Program-made: the position numbers and the translations under genes
Origin: Candidatus Obscuribacterales bacterium
GTDB taxonomy: Bacteria; Cyanobacteriota; Vampirovibrionia; Obscuribacterales; Obscuribacteraceae
Reading direction: 5' to 3'
Assembly (NCBI GenBank): GCA_019745415.1
Contig: JAIETF010000005.1
Coordinates: 1 to 64,000, forward strand
Length of the DNA stretch: 64,000 nucleotides
Shown: positions 43,504-51,578 of the stretch, piece by piece
How positions within the stretch are numbered: the first letter of the stretch is position 1
Layout of the letters: every line of letters starts with the position of its first letter
Notes under the pieces: model-generated
The model's database searches: none
Told to the model about the DNA's origin: nothing
The model's input: only the letters and a program-made list of their open reading frames with translations

Positions 43504-45065
43504 GCTTGCCGCTCCGGCTGCAGTGCATTTTGCACCTCTTCATCTTCGAAGTAAGCTAAAAGGGCAATACTGCGCAGCGGTTTGAAGAGCTTGCGAGTCA
43601 AGCCGACTTTGCCGAAAGACCAGGCGCTGACAATGGCTTGTCTCTTAGCCAAAGAGAGATTTTCGAAGGCATTGAAATTGGTCAAGATAACAATCGTACG
43701 AAAGCCGACTATGCCAATTTTGAGCATGGTGCAGAGTTTTCGCGGCAAGGAAGATACCTCCCGACAAAGAAAAAGCGCCGCATCTTCCAGGGCTTTCTTT
43801 TGTTTCGCTTCCTCTTTGAGGAAGGTTTCTCCCGGCGGCATAATCATTGCTTCGGCCAGTTTGGTCCAAAAGGGGCTGGGTTCAAAACAGAGGGTTTCAC
43901 TCTTAATGCGCGGAGTGGAGGTAATCAAAGCAACGTCGGCAAATTTTTCCAGATCTTGTCTGGGCAATGGCTTGGCTTCCCAGGCTAGCGCTGCCGTGGT
44001 GCCCAGTTCTACACCGTAACGCGCCATGGCGATTACGCCCCAGATTGTTACTGTGGCATAAAAAATAAGATGCACTACCACGGCGTAAGACAGAGCTGTA
44101 TCGGCTTCTACAGCCGTTGTGGAATAGGGCATGATTGCTTCAAGCAATTGACCGGGGATGAATGGGGTTATTAGTCCGGCTCCCTGCTTGCTGGTCACCG
44201 CCTGCAGGGCTTCGGCGCAGCATTTGTGATAGACGGCCAGATAGCCCGGTGTGGAGGGGACGAGAATGCCGAGATTAGTGAATGCCATCACGGCCAGTGC
44301 TTTTACCGGGCTGAAAATAATTTGGAAACAAGGCAAAACCAAGGCGAACATCAAGCCTTCGATGCCCCAGATAAGAAAGCTCAGCATCAGCACCAAGAGC
44401 GCTGATGCGCCACTGCGCAAGCAGCCGAAACCGCGCGTAACCTGGGTGGTGAGCGCTAGGGCTTTATGGTGCAAATTTCTGCCGAAAGGATGGCTGAGCT
44501 GCGAGGCCAGCGAAAGTGACAGCTGTGGGAAGATAGCCAGGATGAGAACGCAGGGTAGGACCATGGCAAAAATGAGGGCGGCTATCTGAGAAGCTGAGGT
44601 CATCCAACTCTGGGTTGGTGTAATGAAGCTCGCCAGAACGAAAAGAGTAAGAATTGTCAGACCGTCCAGTAGTCTCTCTAGGAATGTCACAGTGAGAGAT
44701 AAGGCGTAAGGCAGTCCGGTGCGTTCTGCCAGCATGCCGGCTCGAGCGAATTCTCCCAGACGCGCCGGCAAAATGTTGTTGACGGCATAGCCAACGGCAA
44801 TGATGTTGCTGGCGGTGGCGACGGTAAGGTTTGCCTCGCTTTCCACTAGTTTCTGCAGTCTCAGACCGCGAAGCAGCATACCGACTGCATATGTGCCCAC
44901 AGCAAGCGGAATCCAGGGTAACCAGACGGCTCCGGTGAAGGCATCATAGACAACGTTCCATCTAATTGTTCGGGCTGTCATGATGAGCAATGCTGCGCTC
45001 ACCGCTAGTCCGAAAAAGACTACGGTGCCGCGACTTTTAATAATCTTAGTAAGGTTTGAGGCCAC
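43500..45065 (-). CDS. Flippase-like (LPG synthase TM/UPF0104) membrane protein fused to a GMC-associated helical domain
   Basis: Residues 1-345 carry about eight TM segments with the family motifs AVNNILPARLGEFARAGMLAERTGLPY and TVTFLERLLDGLTIL, as in YbhN, AglD and the MprF flippase domain. Residues 370-521 are soluble: LAEAMIMPPGETF is followed later by FENLSLAKRQAIVSAWSFG and LFKPLRSIALLAYFEDEEV. This resembles the small domain (gluconate dehydrogenase subunit 3-like) that precedes or accompanies GMC oxidoreductases. The similarity is by eye. GTG start with GGAAG upstream; the gene leads the operon. The build suggests that a flipped or membrane-presented lipid is passed to the oxidase. 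Confidence 0.82.
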   Translation of the reverse strand: MASNLTKIIKSRGTVVFFGLAVSAALLIMTARTIRWNVVYDAFTGAVWLPWIPLAVGTYAVGMLLRGLRLQKLVESEANLTVATASNIIAVGYAVNNILPARLGEFARAGMLAERTGLPYALSLTVTFLERLLDGLTILTLFVLASFITPTQSWMTSASQIAALIFAMVLPCVLILAIFPQLSLSLASQLSHPFGRNLHHKALALTTQVTRGFGCLRSGASALLVLMLSFLIWGIEGLMFALVLPCFQIIFSPVKALAVMAFTNLGILVPSTPGYLAVYHKCCAEALQAVTSKQGAGLITPFIPGQLLEAIMPYSTTAVEADTALSYAVVVHLIFYATVTIWGVIAMARYGVELGTTAALAWEAKPLPRQDLEKFADVALITSTPRIKSETLCFEPSPFWTKLAEAMIMPPGETFLKEEAKQKKALEDAALFLCREVSSLPRKLCTMLKIGIVGFRTIVILTNFNAFENLSLAKRQAIVSAWSFGKVGLTRKLFKPLRSIALLAYFEDEEVQNALQPERQA

Positions 45066-45166
45066 TTAGCTTCCACACAAGTCAGGTAAGATCTACCCTG
45101 AGAGAGATAATTAAACTCTCTTGGAAAGCCTCTGTGTAATATTTTCTTACTGTCTAAAAGGTAAAC

Positions 45167-46813
45167 GTGGCGGAGATGGACAATTCAAGCAGCCAGGAAA
45201 GTGCACCAATCCAAGAAAGTGCACCAACCCAAGATAGTGCAACTATCCAAGTTGGTGCAAATTCCCAAGTTGTGGATGAGTCGTCTTTGCGGCAATATTT
45301 CAGGCGTGTCTTGAGTGTTTCAGCCGGGGGTGGACGCAAACAACTTAGACAGGCTCGCGACCGAATTTCGGGTCGGTTGCGCGATCGCTTGATGCAGACT
45401 CAAGGCGCCGAGCGTGAGAAAATCGAAAAGGCTATGGTGCTGGTAAACACTGCTTTCGACTGTCTCAGTCGTCAGGAGCGTTTTCTTGAGTATCTAGAGC
45501 AGATTAACAAGGGCGAGGCCAATTTTCTATCTATCGATGAGGTGCCACCCGAATTAGGTGCACCGGTTAAGCCTCCATCTCCTCGCCTTCTTGAGCGTCG
45601 TCAGAGCCATACCCAAGAACGGGTTGAGCGTATTGCCAGTTTGATAGCCGATGCCGTCAGGTCTGCAGGGCTGGAAGAGTCGCATCGGCAAACCAAGTTG
45701 GACGGTACGCTTCCCGACCCGGATCTCTTTTACGAAACAATTTATGATGTGGCAAGAAACGCCGGTCGACGAGTCAAGAAGGAAGAATTGGCGCTGGCTG
45801 AAAAGAGCGGCAAATTCGACATTACCGATGCTATAGCGGAAGAATTGGACTCTCTTATCGAGGACACCGCAGACATTGTCGCCCATAAAGAGTATGACCG
45901 CCTAGAATATTTGGCCGCACAGACCGAGCCTCCCAAAGCGAGAAACAAAACTACAGCCCTGATCTTAGCTTCTTTGATCTTGTTCTTGGTGGGTTTCTAT
46001 GGCTGGTATGCCATGACAAATGCACCGACCATGGTCAAGATGGCCGAGGGTGACGGCAAAAGCAAACTGATTTTGCCCAATTCAAACGATACCCAACAAG
46101 CTGAATTTCTCTTTGATCCTGGTTTTCAGGTTCGACCTCTGAAAGAGTTGAATGTTATCGATAAGTTGGTTAGCACTGCCGGTTTTGCTGGTATTTCCGG
46201 ACCTCCCGTCAATAACAGCGCAGCCGGAGCGGCAAGCTTCAATTCAGCTCTGAAGGCTGCAGTGGAAGGTCAGAACGACGAGGCTGTGCGTTTGTTCACC
46301 GAAGCTTCAGGCAGTGAAAACTGCCGCGCCGAGGCCTTGTATTGCATCGGTACCATTCAAGCCGGGCAAGGTCGCTATGAAGATGCCATAGCAACATTTT
46401 CCAAGTGTCTCGTTCTCAACCCCGGTATAGCGCAAGCATTCTATAACCGGGCTCTTTGTCATCATGCTCTAGCCAATAGTTTGGTGCATGAAGCTGACGC
46501 CGCCTTAGTGGAAAAGTGCAGTCGGCACCTGCAGGCAGCACTGAAGAACTATAGTTTGGCTTTGCGGGTAGATCCCCGTTTGAGTCAGGCTCTATATAAC
46601 CGCGCCTGGACCTATTATCTGCTCGGCAAAACCGCCGAAGCAATTGCCGATCTAGATGGGGCACCGAAAGTGACACCCATGTTTGCAGCCGCTGCCGAAT
46701 ATAATCGTAACTTGATCATCAACGCTGTCAGTCCAGCCAGTAATATGCCTGTGGCTGCTGTACCGCCACAGCCTCCGGTAGGACCGGCCGGACCGGCGGG
46801 GCCGGCGCGTTAG
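45167..46813 (+). CDS. Degenerate J-domain-like membrane protein with C-terminal TPRs
   Basis: The first 35 residues are four six-residue repeats of the type ESAPIQ. Residues 38-105 (SLRQYFRRVL...KQLRQARDRISGRLRDRL...VLVNTAFDCLSRQERFLEYL) have the helix pattern of a J-domain but no HPD, so it could not stimulate DnaK by the usual means. A TM segment (TALILASLILFLVGFYGWY, near 265-283) separates it from an extracytoplasmic part with three TPRs (370-520) and a Pro/Gly/Ala tail. The GTG start has AAGG 6 nt upstream. It is divergent from the flippase-like operon. Confidence 0.7.
   Translation: MAEMDNSSSQESAPIQESAPTQDSATIQVGANSQVVDESSLRQYFRRVLSVSAGGGRKQLRQARDRISGRLRDRLMQTQGAEREKIEKAMVLVNTAFDCLSRQERFLEYLEQINKGEANFLSIDEVPPELGAPVKPPSPRLLERRQSHTQERVERIASLIADAVRSAGLEESHRQTKLDGTLPDPDLFYETIYDVARNAGRRVKKEELALAEKSGKFDITDAIAEELDSLIEDTADIVAHKEYDRLEYLAAQTEPPKARNKTTALILASLILFLVGFYGWYAMTNAPTMVKMAEGDGKSKLILPNSNDTQQAEFLFDPGFQVRPLKELNVIDKLVSTAGFAGISGPPVNNSAAGAASFNSALKAAVEGQNDEAVRLFTEASGSENCRAEALYCIGTIQAGQGRYEDAIATFSKCLVLNPGIAQAFYNRALCHHALANSLVHEADAALVEKCSRHLQAALKNYSLALRVDPRLSQALYNRAWTYYLLGKTAEAIADLDGAPKVTPMFAAAAEYNRNLIINAVSPASNMPVAAVPPQPPVGPAGPAGPAR
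45196..45267. repeat. Degenerate 18-bp tandem repeat, four copies
   Basis: Units beginning GAAAGTGCACCA, GAAAGTGCACCA, GATAGTGCAACT and GTTGGTGCAAAT, each ending in CCAA, run in frame at the start of the J-domain-like gene and encode ESAPIQ-type hexapeptides. Confidence 0.75.
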
Positions 46814-46855
46814 GGCGCCGACTCCGCCGTCAATCTATCTGCTAGACCTGCTTGG

Positions 46856-47830
46856 CTAGACTTGACCGCCAATTTCTAAACCCAAGTCTAGATTAGGCTT
46901 TGTCCTCTTTTCTCGGACTTTGGCAATAAAGCATGACTTGATAAAGTCGCTTGCTTTTCTTGTGTGTTCGGCGTCTACAAAAGTGAATAGAGTAAAGATA
47001 AATGCCCATTCAAAGACTGGCAAGTTGACCATATACTCGATTCCTAGGTGCAGGAAGACTAAACCAATAACGACCGGGTAACGGCATTCTTTTATAAAAA
47101 TGGCATTCCAGCCGAGAAATTCAATAATCAAGGTGAACCAATTGAGCAGCCTGAGCACGGTCATATTGTCTGAGACCAGCGGCAAGGGGAAGCGCAGCAT
47201 GTCATCGAGTCTGGTGGCATAGTAAACCGCTGTTCCGTCTAGCCATTGATGCCCGGAAATCTTGCACCAAAATGTTTGATAATAGACAAGAGCGATTGAA
47301 ACCTGGATCATTCGCTGCGCCCAGGGGCTTTTCTCCATCGGGAGAACACCATTTTTCTTAGCGATGAGAGCGTCTATCGAATAGTGATCGCTGCATGGGG
47401 AGAGCGCGAGAAATATTCCTACAGCTCTGAGAAAAGCATCTCCGCCGTTAATGTTGTAGGGATTATGGTGGTGCATCGAGACTAGAATGAGCCAGACTAG
47501 AAAGGCGGTCAGTCTTGCCTTGAAACCGAGAATGAGCATGATTGAGAGCGTCGAAGCGATGAAGTAAATCAGGGTGTAACTTTCCGCTTGCTGCGGAAAA
47601 AGAAGAAATAGATCTAGCCGTGGCTCTCTGTGCCAGAAATGATTGATTACTGTGCTGATTCTGATCATCGAATCGGGACCGTACCATTCTTCAAATCTAC
47701 CAGCTAGATGAATGAGAAAGATTTGACTAACTAGAAGACCATAGAGAATACGGTAGACCGAGATAGTCTGCGTGCCCTGCGGCTCAAACCAGAAACGTCG
47801 CCAAGCTTGCCAGATAGAAGCTAAGGTCAT
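46856..47830 (-). CDS. HTTM-domain membrane protein (vitamin K-dependent gamma-carboxylase-like TM region)
   Basis: The 324-residue protein has about seven hydrophobic segments. ISVYRILYGLLVSQIFLIHL near the N-terminus, EWYGPDSMIR, LILVSMHHHNPYNINGGDAFLRAVGIFLALSPCSDHYSID and VSIALVYYQTFWCKISGHQWLDGTAVYYA match the HTTM family. This is the membrane part shared with vitamin K gamma-carboxylase; most bacterial members lack a known reaction. It overlaps the upstream gene by ATGA. The paired gene at 47827 is the usual partner type. Confidence 0.85.
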   Translation of the reverse strand: MTLASIWQAWRRFWFEPQGTQTISVYRILYGLLVSQIFLIHLAGRFEEWYGPDSMIRISTVINHFWHREPRLDLFLLFPQQAESYTLIYFIASTLSIMLILGFKARLTAFLVWLILVSMHHHNPYNINGGDAFLRAVGIFLALSPCSDHYSIDALIAKKNGVLPMEKSPWAQRMIQVSIALVYYQTFWCKISGHQWLDGTAVYYATRLDDMLRFPLPLVSDNMTVLRLLNWFTLIIEFLGWNAIFIKECRYPVVIGLVFLHLGIEYMVNLPVFEWAFIFTLFTFVDAEHTRKASDFIKSCFIAKVREKRTKPNLDLGLEIGGQV

Positions 47831-48417
47831 TGCAGGTCTCCCTCTTTAAAGCGATAGAAGAAAACATTGTTCATACGAGTATGCTCAGGTAGATTCTCTA
47901 CTTTGGTAAAGTGCTTGGCCGGGTCTGGAATGTTAATCCAGAAGAGTTGTAGGCTTAGCGAGACTGGTTTGTTCTTGGGATTTTTGGCAGGATCATAGAA
48001 TTTCTTGGCTACATAGACTGCAAAGTCTGGATGGAATTCTTTATAGTCCGGCCAGGGAAGCGAATCAATGCTCCACTTTCTGAACTTTTCGTCTTTGAAG
48101 CGTTGCCAAAAATCTAATCTTTTCATACGCGGCAATTCCCAGATTTTCTTTGTGCCGTCCTCAAAGGTGAGAATCGCCACTGTATGAAAGTTGATATCTT
48201 TGATTTCTGGTGAGAATAGTTTCCAGTTTTGGTCTAGACCAAAGAATAGCCATGCTGTGTTGATTGGCTCAATAATTCGTTTTCGCGTCTCGTTTTCAGG
48301 TGAGAGCCAGGCTATCAAATAGAAGAGATAAGTGAAAATGAAGAGGCTGAGGAGCAACTCTTTATGATTGATTTTTTTAATTGGCTTGCTATTGATCTTT
48401 ATCTCTTGCATTTTCAT
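47827..48417 (-). CDS. HTTM-partner membrane-anchored protein
   Basis: The 196-residue protein has one TM segment (LLLSLFIFTYLFYLIAWL, about 25-42) and an extracytoplasmic domain with GLDQNWKLFSPEIKDINFH, a motif of the type NWxLFxP that I associate with proteins encoded beside HTTM genes. It then has a beta-rich domain ending in FFYRFKEGD. ATG at 48417 or 48411 are both possible; AAGGAA fits the latter better. Cotranscription with the HTTM gene is shown by the ATGA overlap. The function is unknown. Confidence 0.72.
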   Translation of the reverse strand: MKMQEIKINSKPIKKINHKELLLSLFIFTYLFYLIAWLSPENETRKRIIEPINTAWLFFGLDQNWKLFSPEIKDINFHTVAILTFEDGTKKIWELPRMKRLDFWQRFKDEKFRKWSIDSLPWPDYKEFHPDFAVYVAKKFYDPAKNPKNKPVSLSLQLFWINIPDPAKHFTKVENLPEHTRMNNVFFYRFKEGDLQ

Positions 48418-48446
48418 TTCCTTAAGGTCAGCTAGTGTAACCTCAA

Positions 48447-50729
48447 TTAGCCCTGAGTGTCTTTATTTTCACTCTTCACTTTCTCTTGAGATTGGCTGTT
48501 CTTGTCGGCATCAAGTAGGCGTCCCAGTAACTGTTCTAGTTCGTGGCGGCTTTTGCTGTCGATAGTTTGCTCATCGGCCAGGCGAAGGCGGCAGAGATTG
48601 AGGGCTTGTCCGACCTGTCCCTGTGCGTCTAGAACACGGGCCATCTCTAAAATTACAGCTTCGTCTTTGCTCTCCTTTTTTAAGCTTTCAAGAATAGTCA
48701 TAGCCTCTGCAAAGTTTTGCGTGTGTCCCAGAGCCCTTGCGTACTGTAGTTTGGCGTTCTTATCTAAGGCTTCAAGAGTGGCCAGTCTGCCATAAGTGTC
48801 TACGGCTTCTTCGTTTAGATTGAGTTTGCTTTGGGCTGTGACCAGATATTTAAGGGCGCGAATGTCTTTTGGTTGTCTCTGGGTTAGTTCGATCATCGTC
48901 AGTCTGGCTTCATCGAAATCGCCTCTCTGCAGGGCTTGGTAAGCCAAGTTCGATAGCTTGGCATCTCCATGGTTTTTGTAAAGATCGTGGGCGTTTTTGG
49001 GAAGGTCAATTACAATTTTGGCTCCGGCATTAAGCTTGTTGCGGCAATGCTGCAAAAGCTGCGCCGCATCGGCATCGAGTCCGCTAAGTCTTTCAGCCTC
49101 TTCTAGGTCTTTCTTGCAGCTGGCAAGTTGTTGCCTTCCATAATAAAGTTTTGCTCTTTCCACTAAAGCTTTTTGTCTATCGGCTTGGTAGTCTTTTGCG
49201 CTTGACTGAATCGCCTGTGTGAAATAGTCAATTGCTGTTAGTTCCTGTTTGAGCATTGTTGCGACTCTGCCGGCTAGGTAAAGCTCACTTCCTGAAGCAG
49301 AAGTTTTATTCAGCAACTTGATCAGTTCTAGTGCTTCGCTCTCAAGGTGTGAGTCTTGCTCGATTTGGCAGCGTTTAGCGAGACAAAAAGCTAATAAGAT
49401 TTTTGAATTTTCTTGGTTGGCTTTTCGCAATAATTTTTCGGCATCCTTGTAGTTATTTGTTTGCAGGTAGTATTCCACCATAAGAGCCTGTCCTTGTTTA
49501 TGGCTCTTAAATTCGGGCATGCGCGAAGCTAGTGCCAGAATCTGCCCCGCTTGCTTCACTTGTGCCAAGGCTAGCAATTGATGAGCGGAGTTTATTTGGG
49601 TTTCGATATTAAAGCTATCTAGTTTTGCCGCTGCCAGTAGATCTGCACAGGCTTTTTCTTTGTTGCCTTTCTTTAGATGCAGACTCGCTCTCAGTCTGTA
49701 GCCGGTTACATTCTTGGGCTCGCGACCAATAGCTCGGTCGAAGTCATGCAGAGCTTCTTCGTATTTATTCAATTGCTGCAGGCAGAGCCCGCGTAGGGCA
49801 AAAACGTCACCGCTTTCTGGAAACTGATTGATCAGATCTTCGCAGAGATTAAGAGCTAATTTGGTTTTAGACATTGCTAGAAGACTGTAGATTCTGCCGC
49901 TGTAAAAACTGAGATTGTGAGGTTGGTTTGTGGTTGCCTTTTCATAGTTATGCAAGGCTTCTTCAAAATGACCTGTGGCATATTGCGCGGCGGCAAGATT
50001 ACCGGCTTGGTAAGCTTCGAGTTCGTTTTCGCAAAGACCTTTCAGCCTTTCAATGTCGGCGATTGTTTGAGCTGGCTTGTTTAACTTGAGAGATATTGCG
50101 GCTCTGCTATCGAGAGCTTCTTTGTCGTTGGGGCAGAGACTAAGAGAGAGGCTCAAGCAACGCTCTGCCTCAAGAAGACAAAAGTTTTTAGCCAATAATT
50201 TGCCTCTCATCGTATAGGCTCTGCTATTGAGAGGATTGAAATTTACAGCTTCTTGCGTCAGTTTCAGCGCCTCGTCTGCTCTGTTTTCGATTTCTGCTTT
50301 CTCTGCTGCTTCCAGGCTGAGTTTAGAAAGATAGGCAAATTGAAACATGGCAGTTATAGTGATGAAGGCAAAAAGAAAAGCACCGAGGGCGATACCGCAT
50401 TTGACGTTTTTGCTTAGTAACTGTTTCTTTTCTTCTTCTAAGGGAATGCAAGGCAAGTCTTGTCTGGTGCTCTTCCTGCTGGCTGTCTTTTGGCAGTGGC
50501 TGATATAGCTATCGGCAGACGCCGCTTGGTATTCTTCCTGTAGCTGCTTTTTTGTCTTCTCCCCTTCTGCGGCTTTGTTTAGCTCCTGCATTACTTTTGT
50601 TATTTCTTCCTGGCTTTCGCTTCTAGGCTTTAGAGTCATCTGCAGAGTCAATGTTTCACCCGATTGCAGGAGGGCTTCGAGATCTTCATATGTATCGGTG
50701 CTCGATCTAAAAAGTGATTCGTTATTCAT
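48447..50729 (-). CDS. Large membrane-anchored TPR protein
   Basis: After about 110 charged residues a TM segment (IALGAFLFAFITITAMFQFAYL, near 113-134) leads to about 600 residues of TPRs. Typical units are YEKATTNQPHNLSFYSGRIYSLLAM, GDVFALRGLCLQQLNKYEEALHDFDRAI and YRLRASLHLKKGNKEKACADL. It probably sits in the membrane with the TPR superhelix outside. It is 30 bp upstream of the HTTM pair on the same strand. The C-terminal 40 residues are charged. The repeat count (about 14-16) is estimated by eye. Confidence 0.85.
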   Translation of the reverse strand: MNNESLFRSSTDTYEDLEALLQSGETLTLQMTLKPRSESQEEITKVMQELNKAAEGEKTKKQLQEEYQAASADSYISHCQKTASRKSTRQDLPCIPLEEEKKQLLSKNVKCGIALGAFLFAFITITAMFQFAYLSKLSLEAAEKAEIENRADEALKLTQEAVNFNPLNSRAYTMRGKLLAKNFCLLEAERCLSLSLSLCPNDKEALDSRAAISLKLNKPAQTIADIERLKGLCENELEAYQAGNLAAAQYATGHFEEALHNYEKATTNQPHNLSFYSGRIYSLLAMSKTKLALNLCEDLINQFPESGDVFALRGLCLQQLNKYEEALHDFDRAIGREPKNVTGYRLRASLHLKKGNKEKACADLLAAAKLDSFNIETQINSAHQLLALAQVKQAGQILALASRMPEFKSHKQGQALMVEYYLQTNNYKDAEKLLRKANQENSKILLAFCLAKRCQIEQDSHLESEALELIKLLNKTSASGSELYLAGRVATMLKQELTAIDYFTQAIQSSAKDYQADRQKALVERAKLYYGRQQLASCKKDLEEAERLSGLDADAAQLLQHCRNKLNAGAKIVIDLPKNAHDLYKNHGDAKLSNLAYQALQRGDFDEARLTMIELTQRQPKDIRALKYLVTAQSKLNLNEEAVDTYGRLATLEALDKNAKLQYARALGHTQNFAEAMTILESLKKESKDEAVILEMARVLDAQGQVGQALNLCRLRLADEQTIDSKSRHELEQLLGRLLDADKNSQSQEKVKSENKDTQG

Positions 50730-50846
50730 TGCACTGACTCGCTTGTTTTACTTTGTTTATTGGATTGGCAAATTAGTAATTTGTACTGCTCGGCAAATCG
50801 CCTGCCTGTGACCCTATCATCTTTGCTGAGCGTGAAACCTAGGTGA

Positions 50847-50895
50847 AGCGCCAACATAAAAACTAGGTGAATTTAGCGTGAAGTTGGCGCTTTTC
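50847..50895 (+). promoter_or_regulatory. Leader hairpin upstream of the tad-like genes
   Basis: AGCGCCAAC (50847-50855) and GTTGGCGCT (50883-50891) form a perfect 9-bp GC-rich stem with a 27-nt loop, followed by TTTCC. It lies 110 bp before the first tad-like gene. It could be an attenuator-like or upstream terminator structure; CTAGGTGAA is repeated directly within it (50839 and 50863). Confidence 0.35.
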
Positions 50896-51006
50896 CAGCC
50901 TTTGCGTGAGGCTTATGTGAAGTGCCCATTGACACCGCTCTTCCTGCTCATTACCTTGGAAATTACCCCGGCAGCACCTGAACAGAGTTTTGGAAGGGAG
51001 TTTACT

Positions 51007-51540
51007 ATGAAGATGGAAGCGAGAAAAAATAAGAGGAGTCGAGAGCGCCAGCTCGGTTATGCAATAGCAGAATTACCGGCTAGTCTCTGGTTGCTATTAA
51101 TAGGTCTGGCTTTCCCTTTGATCATTATGATTAGTATGGGTTACCGCGCTTGTTTCCTCTATTTTGCCAGCGATATTGCAGCCAAGAAAGCGGCTAAATC
51201 TCCAACCTATACAGATGCGGTGTCCAATGCGGCTAAGTCACTCAATGGCGCCTTGAAAGATTTGACTGGTATCACGCCTGGTGTGCCGGTCTGTTCTGTA
51301 TTAGTAAGGCCTCTGAGTGGAGGCGCTTTGACTGAATATAAGTCTAAGCTGGCTGCCGGAGCGGTTGATACATCTAAAAATCTCTATTTTGTCAGAACTG
51401 CAGTAGATGCAGATCTTGATCCTTTGGTTCATTTTGACCCTAAGTGGTTGTCTATGACTGTGCCGGGGCTGACCGGTCCTTATCATCTTAGATTTAATAT
51501 CGATACTTATTCGGAGAATCCTAGCGGTCTGACTGAATAA
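51007..51540 (+). CDS. TadE-like pilus/envelope protein
   Basis: The start at 51007 is set by AAGGGAG 6 nt upstream; a GTG at 50878 would add 43 residues with no support. The 177-residue protein starts with a basic stretch and then GYAIAELPASLWLLLIGLAFPLIIMISMG, a TadE-like N-terminal helix with Glu near its start. The remaining 120 residues are extracytoplasmic. TadE and TadG are pseudopilins or accessory proteins of type IVc pili. The stop TAA shares bases with the next ORF's first ATG. Confidence 0.72.
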   Translation: MKMEARKNKRSRERQLGYAIAELPASLWLLLIGLAFPLIIMISMGYRACFLYFASDIAAKKAAKSPTYTDAVSNAAKSLNGALKDLTGITPGVPVCSVLVRPLSGGALTEYKSKLAAGAVDTSKNLYFVRTAVDADLDPLVHFDPKWLSMTVPGLTGPYHLRFNIDTYSENPSGLTE

Positions 51541-51578
51541 TGCAGTTGGTCTATGCCTTTAGTGTTGGAGTGTCAAGA

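Noticed and set aside
50769-50783. Palindrome CAAATTA-G-TAATTTG
   Set aside because: AT-rich and short; possible operator but without other evidence.
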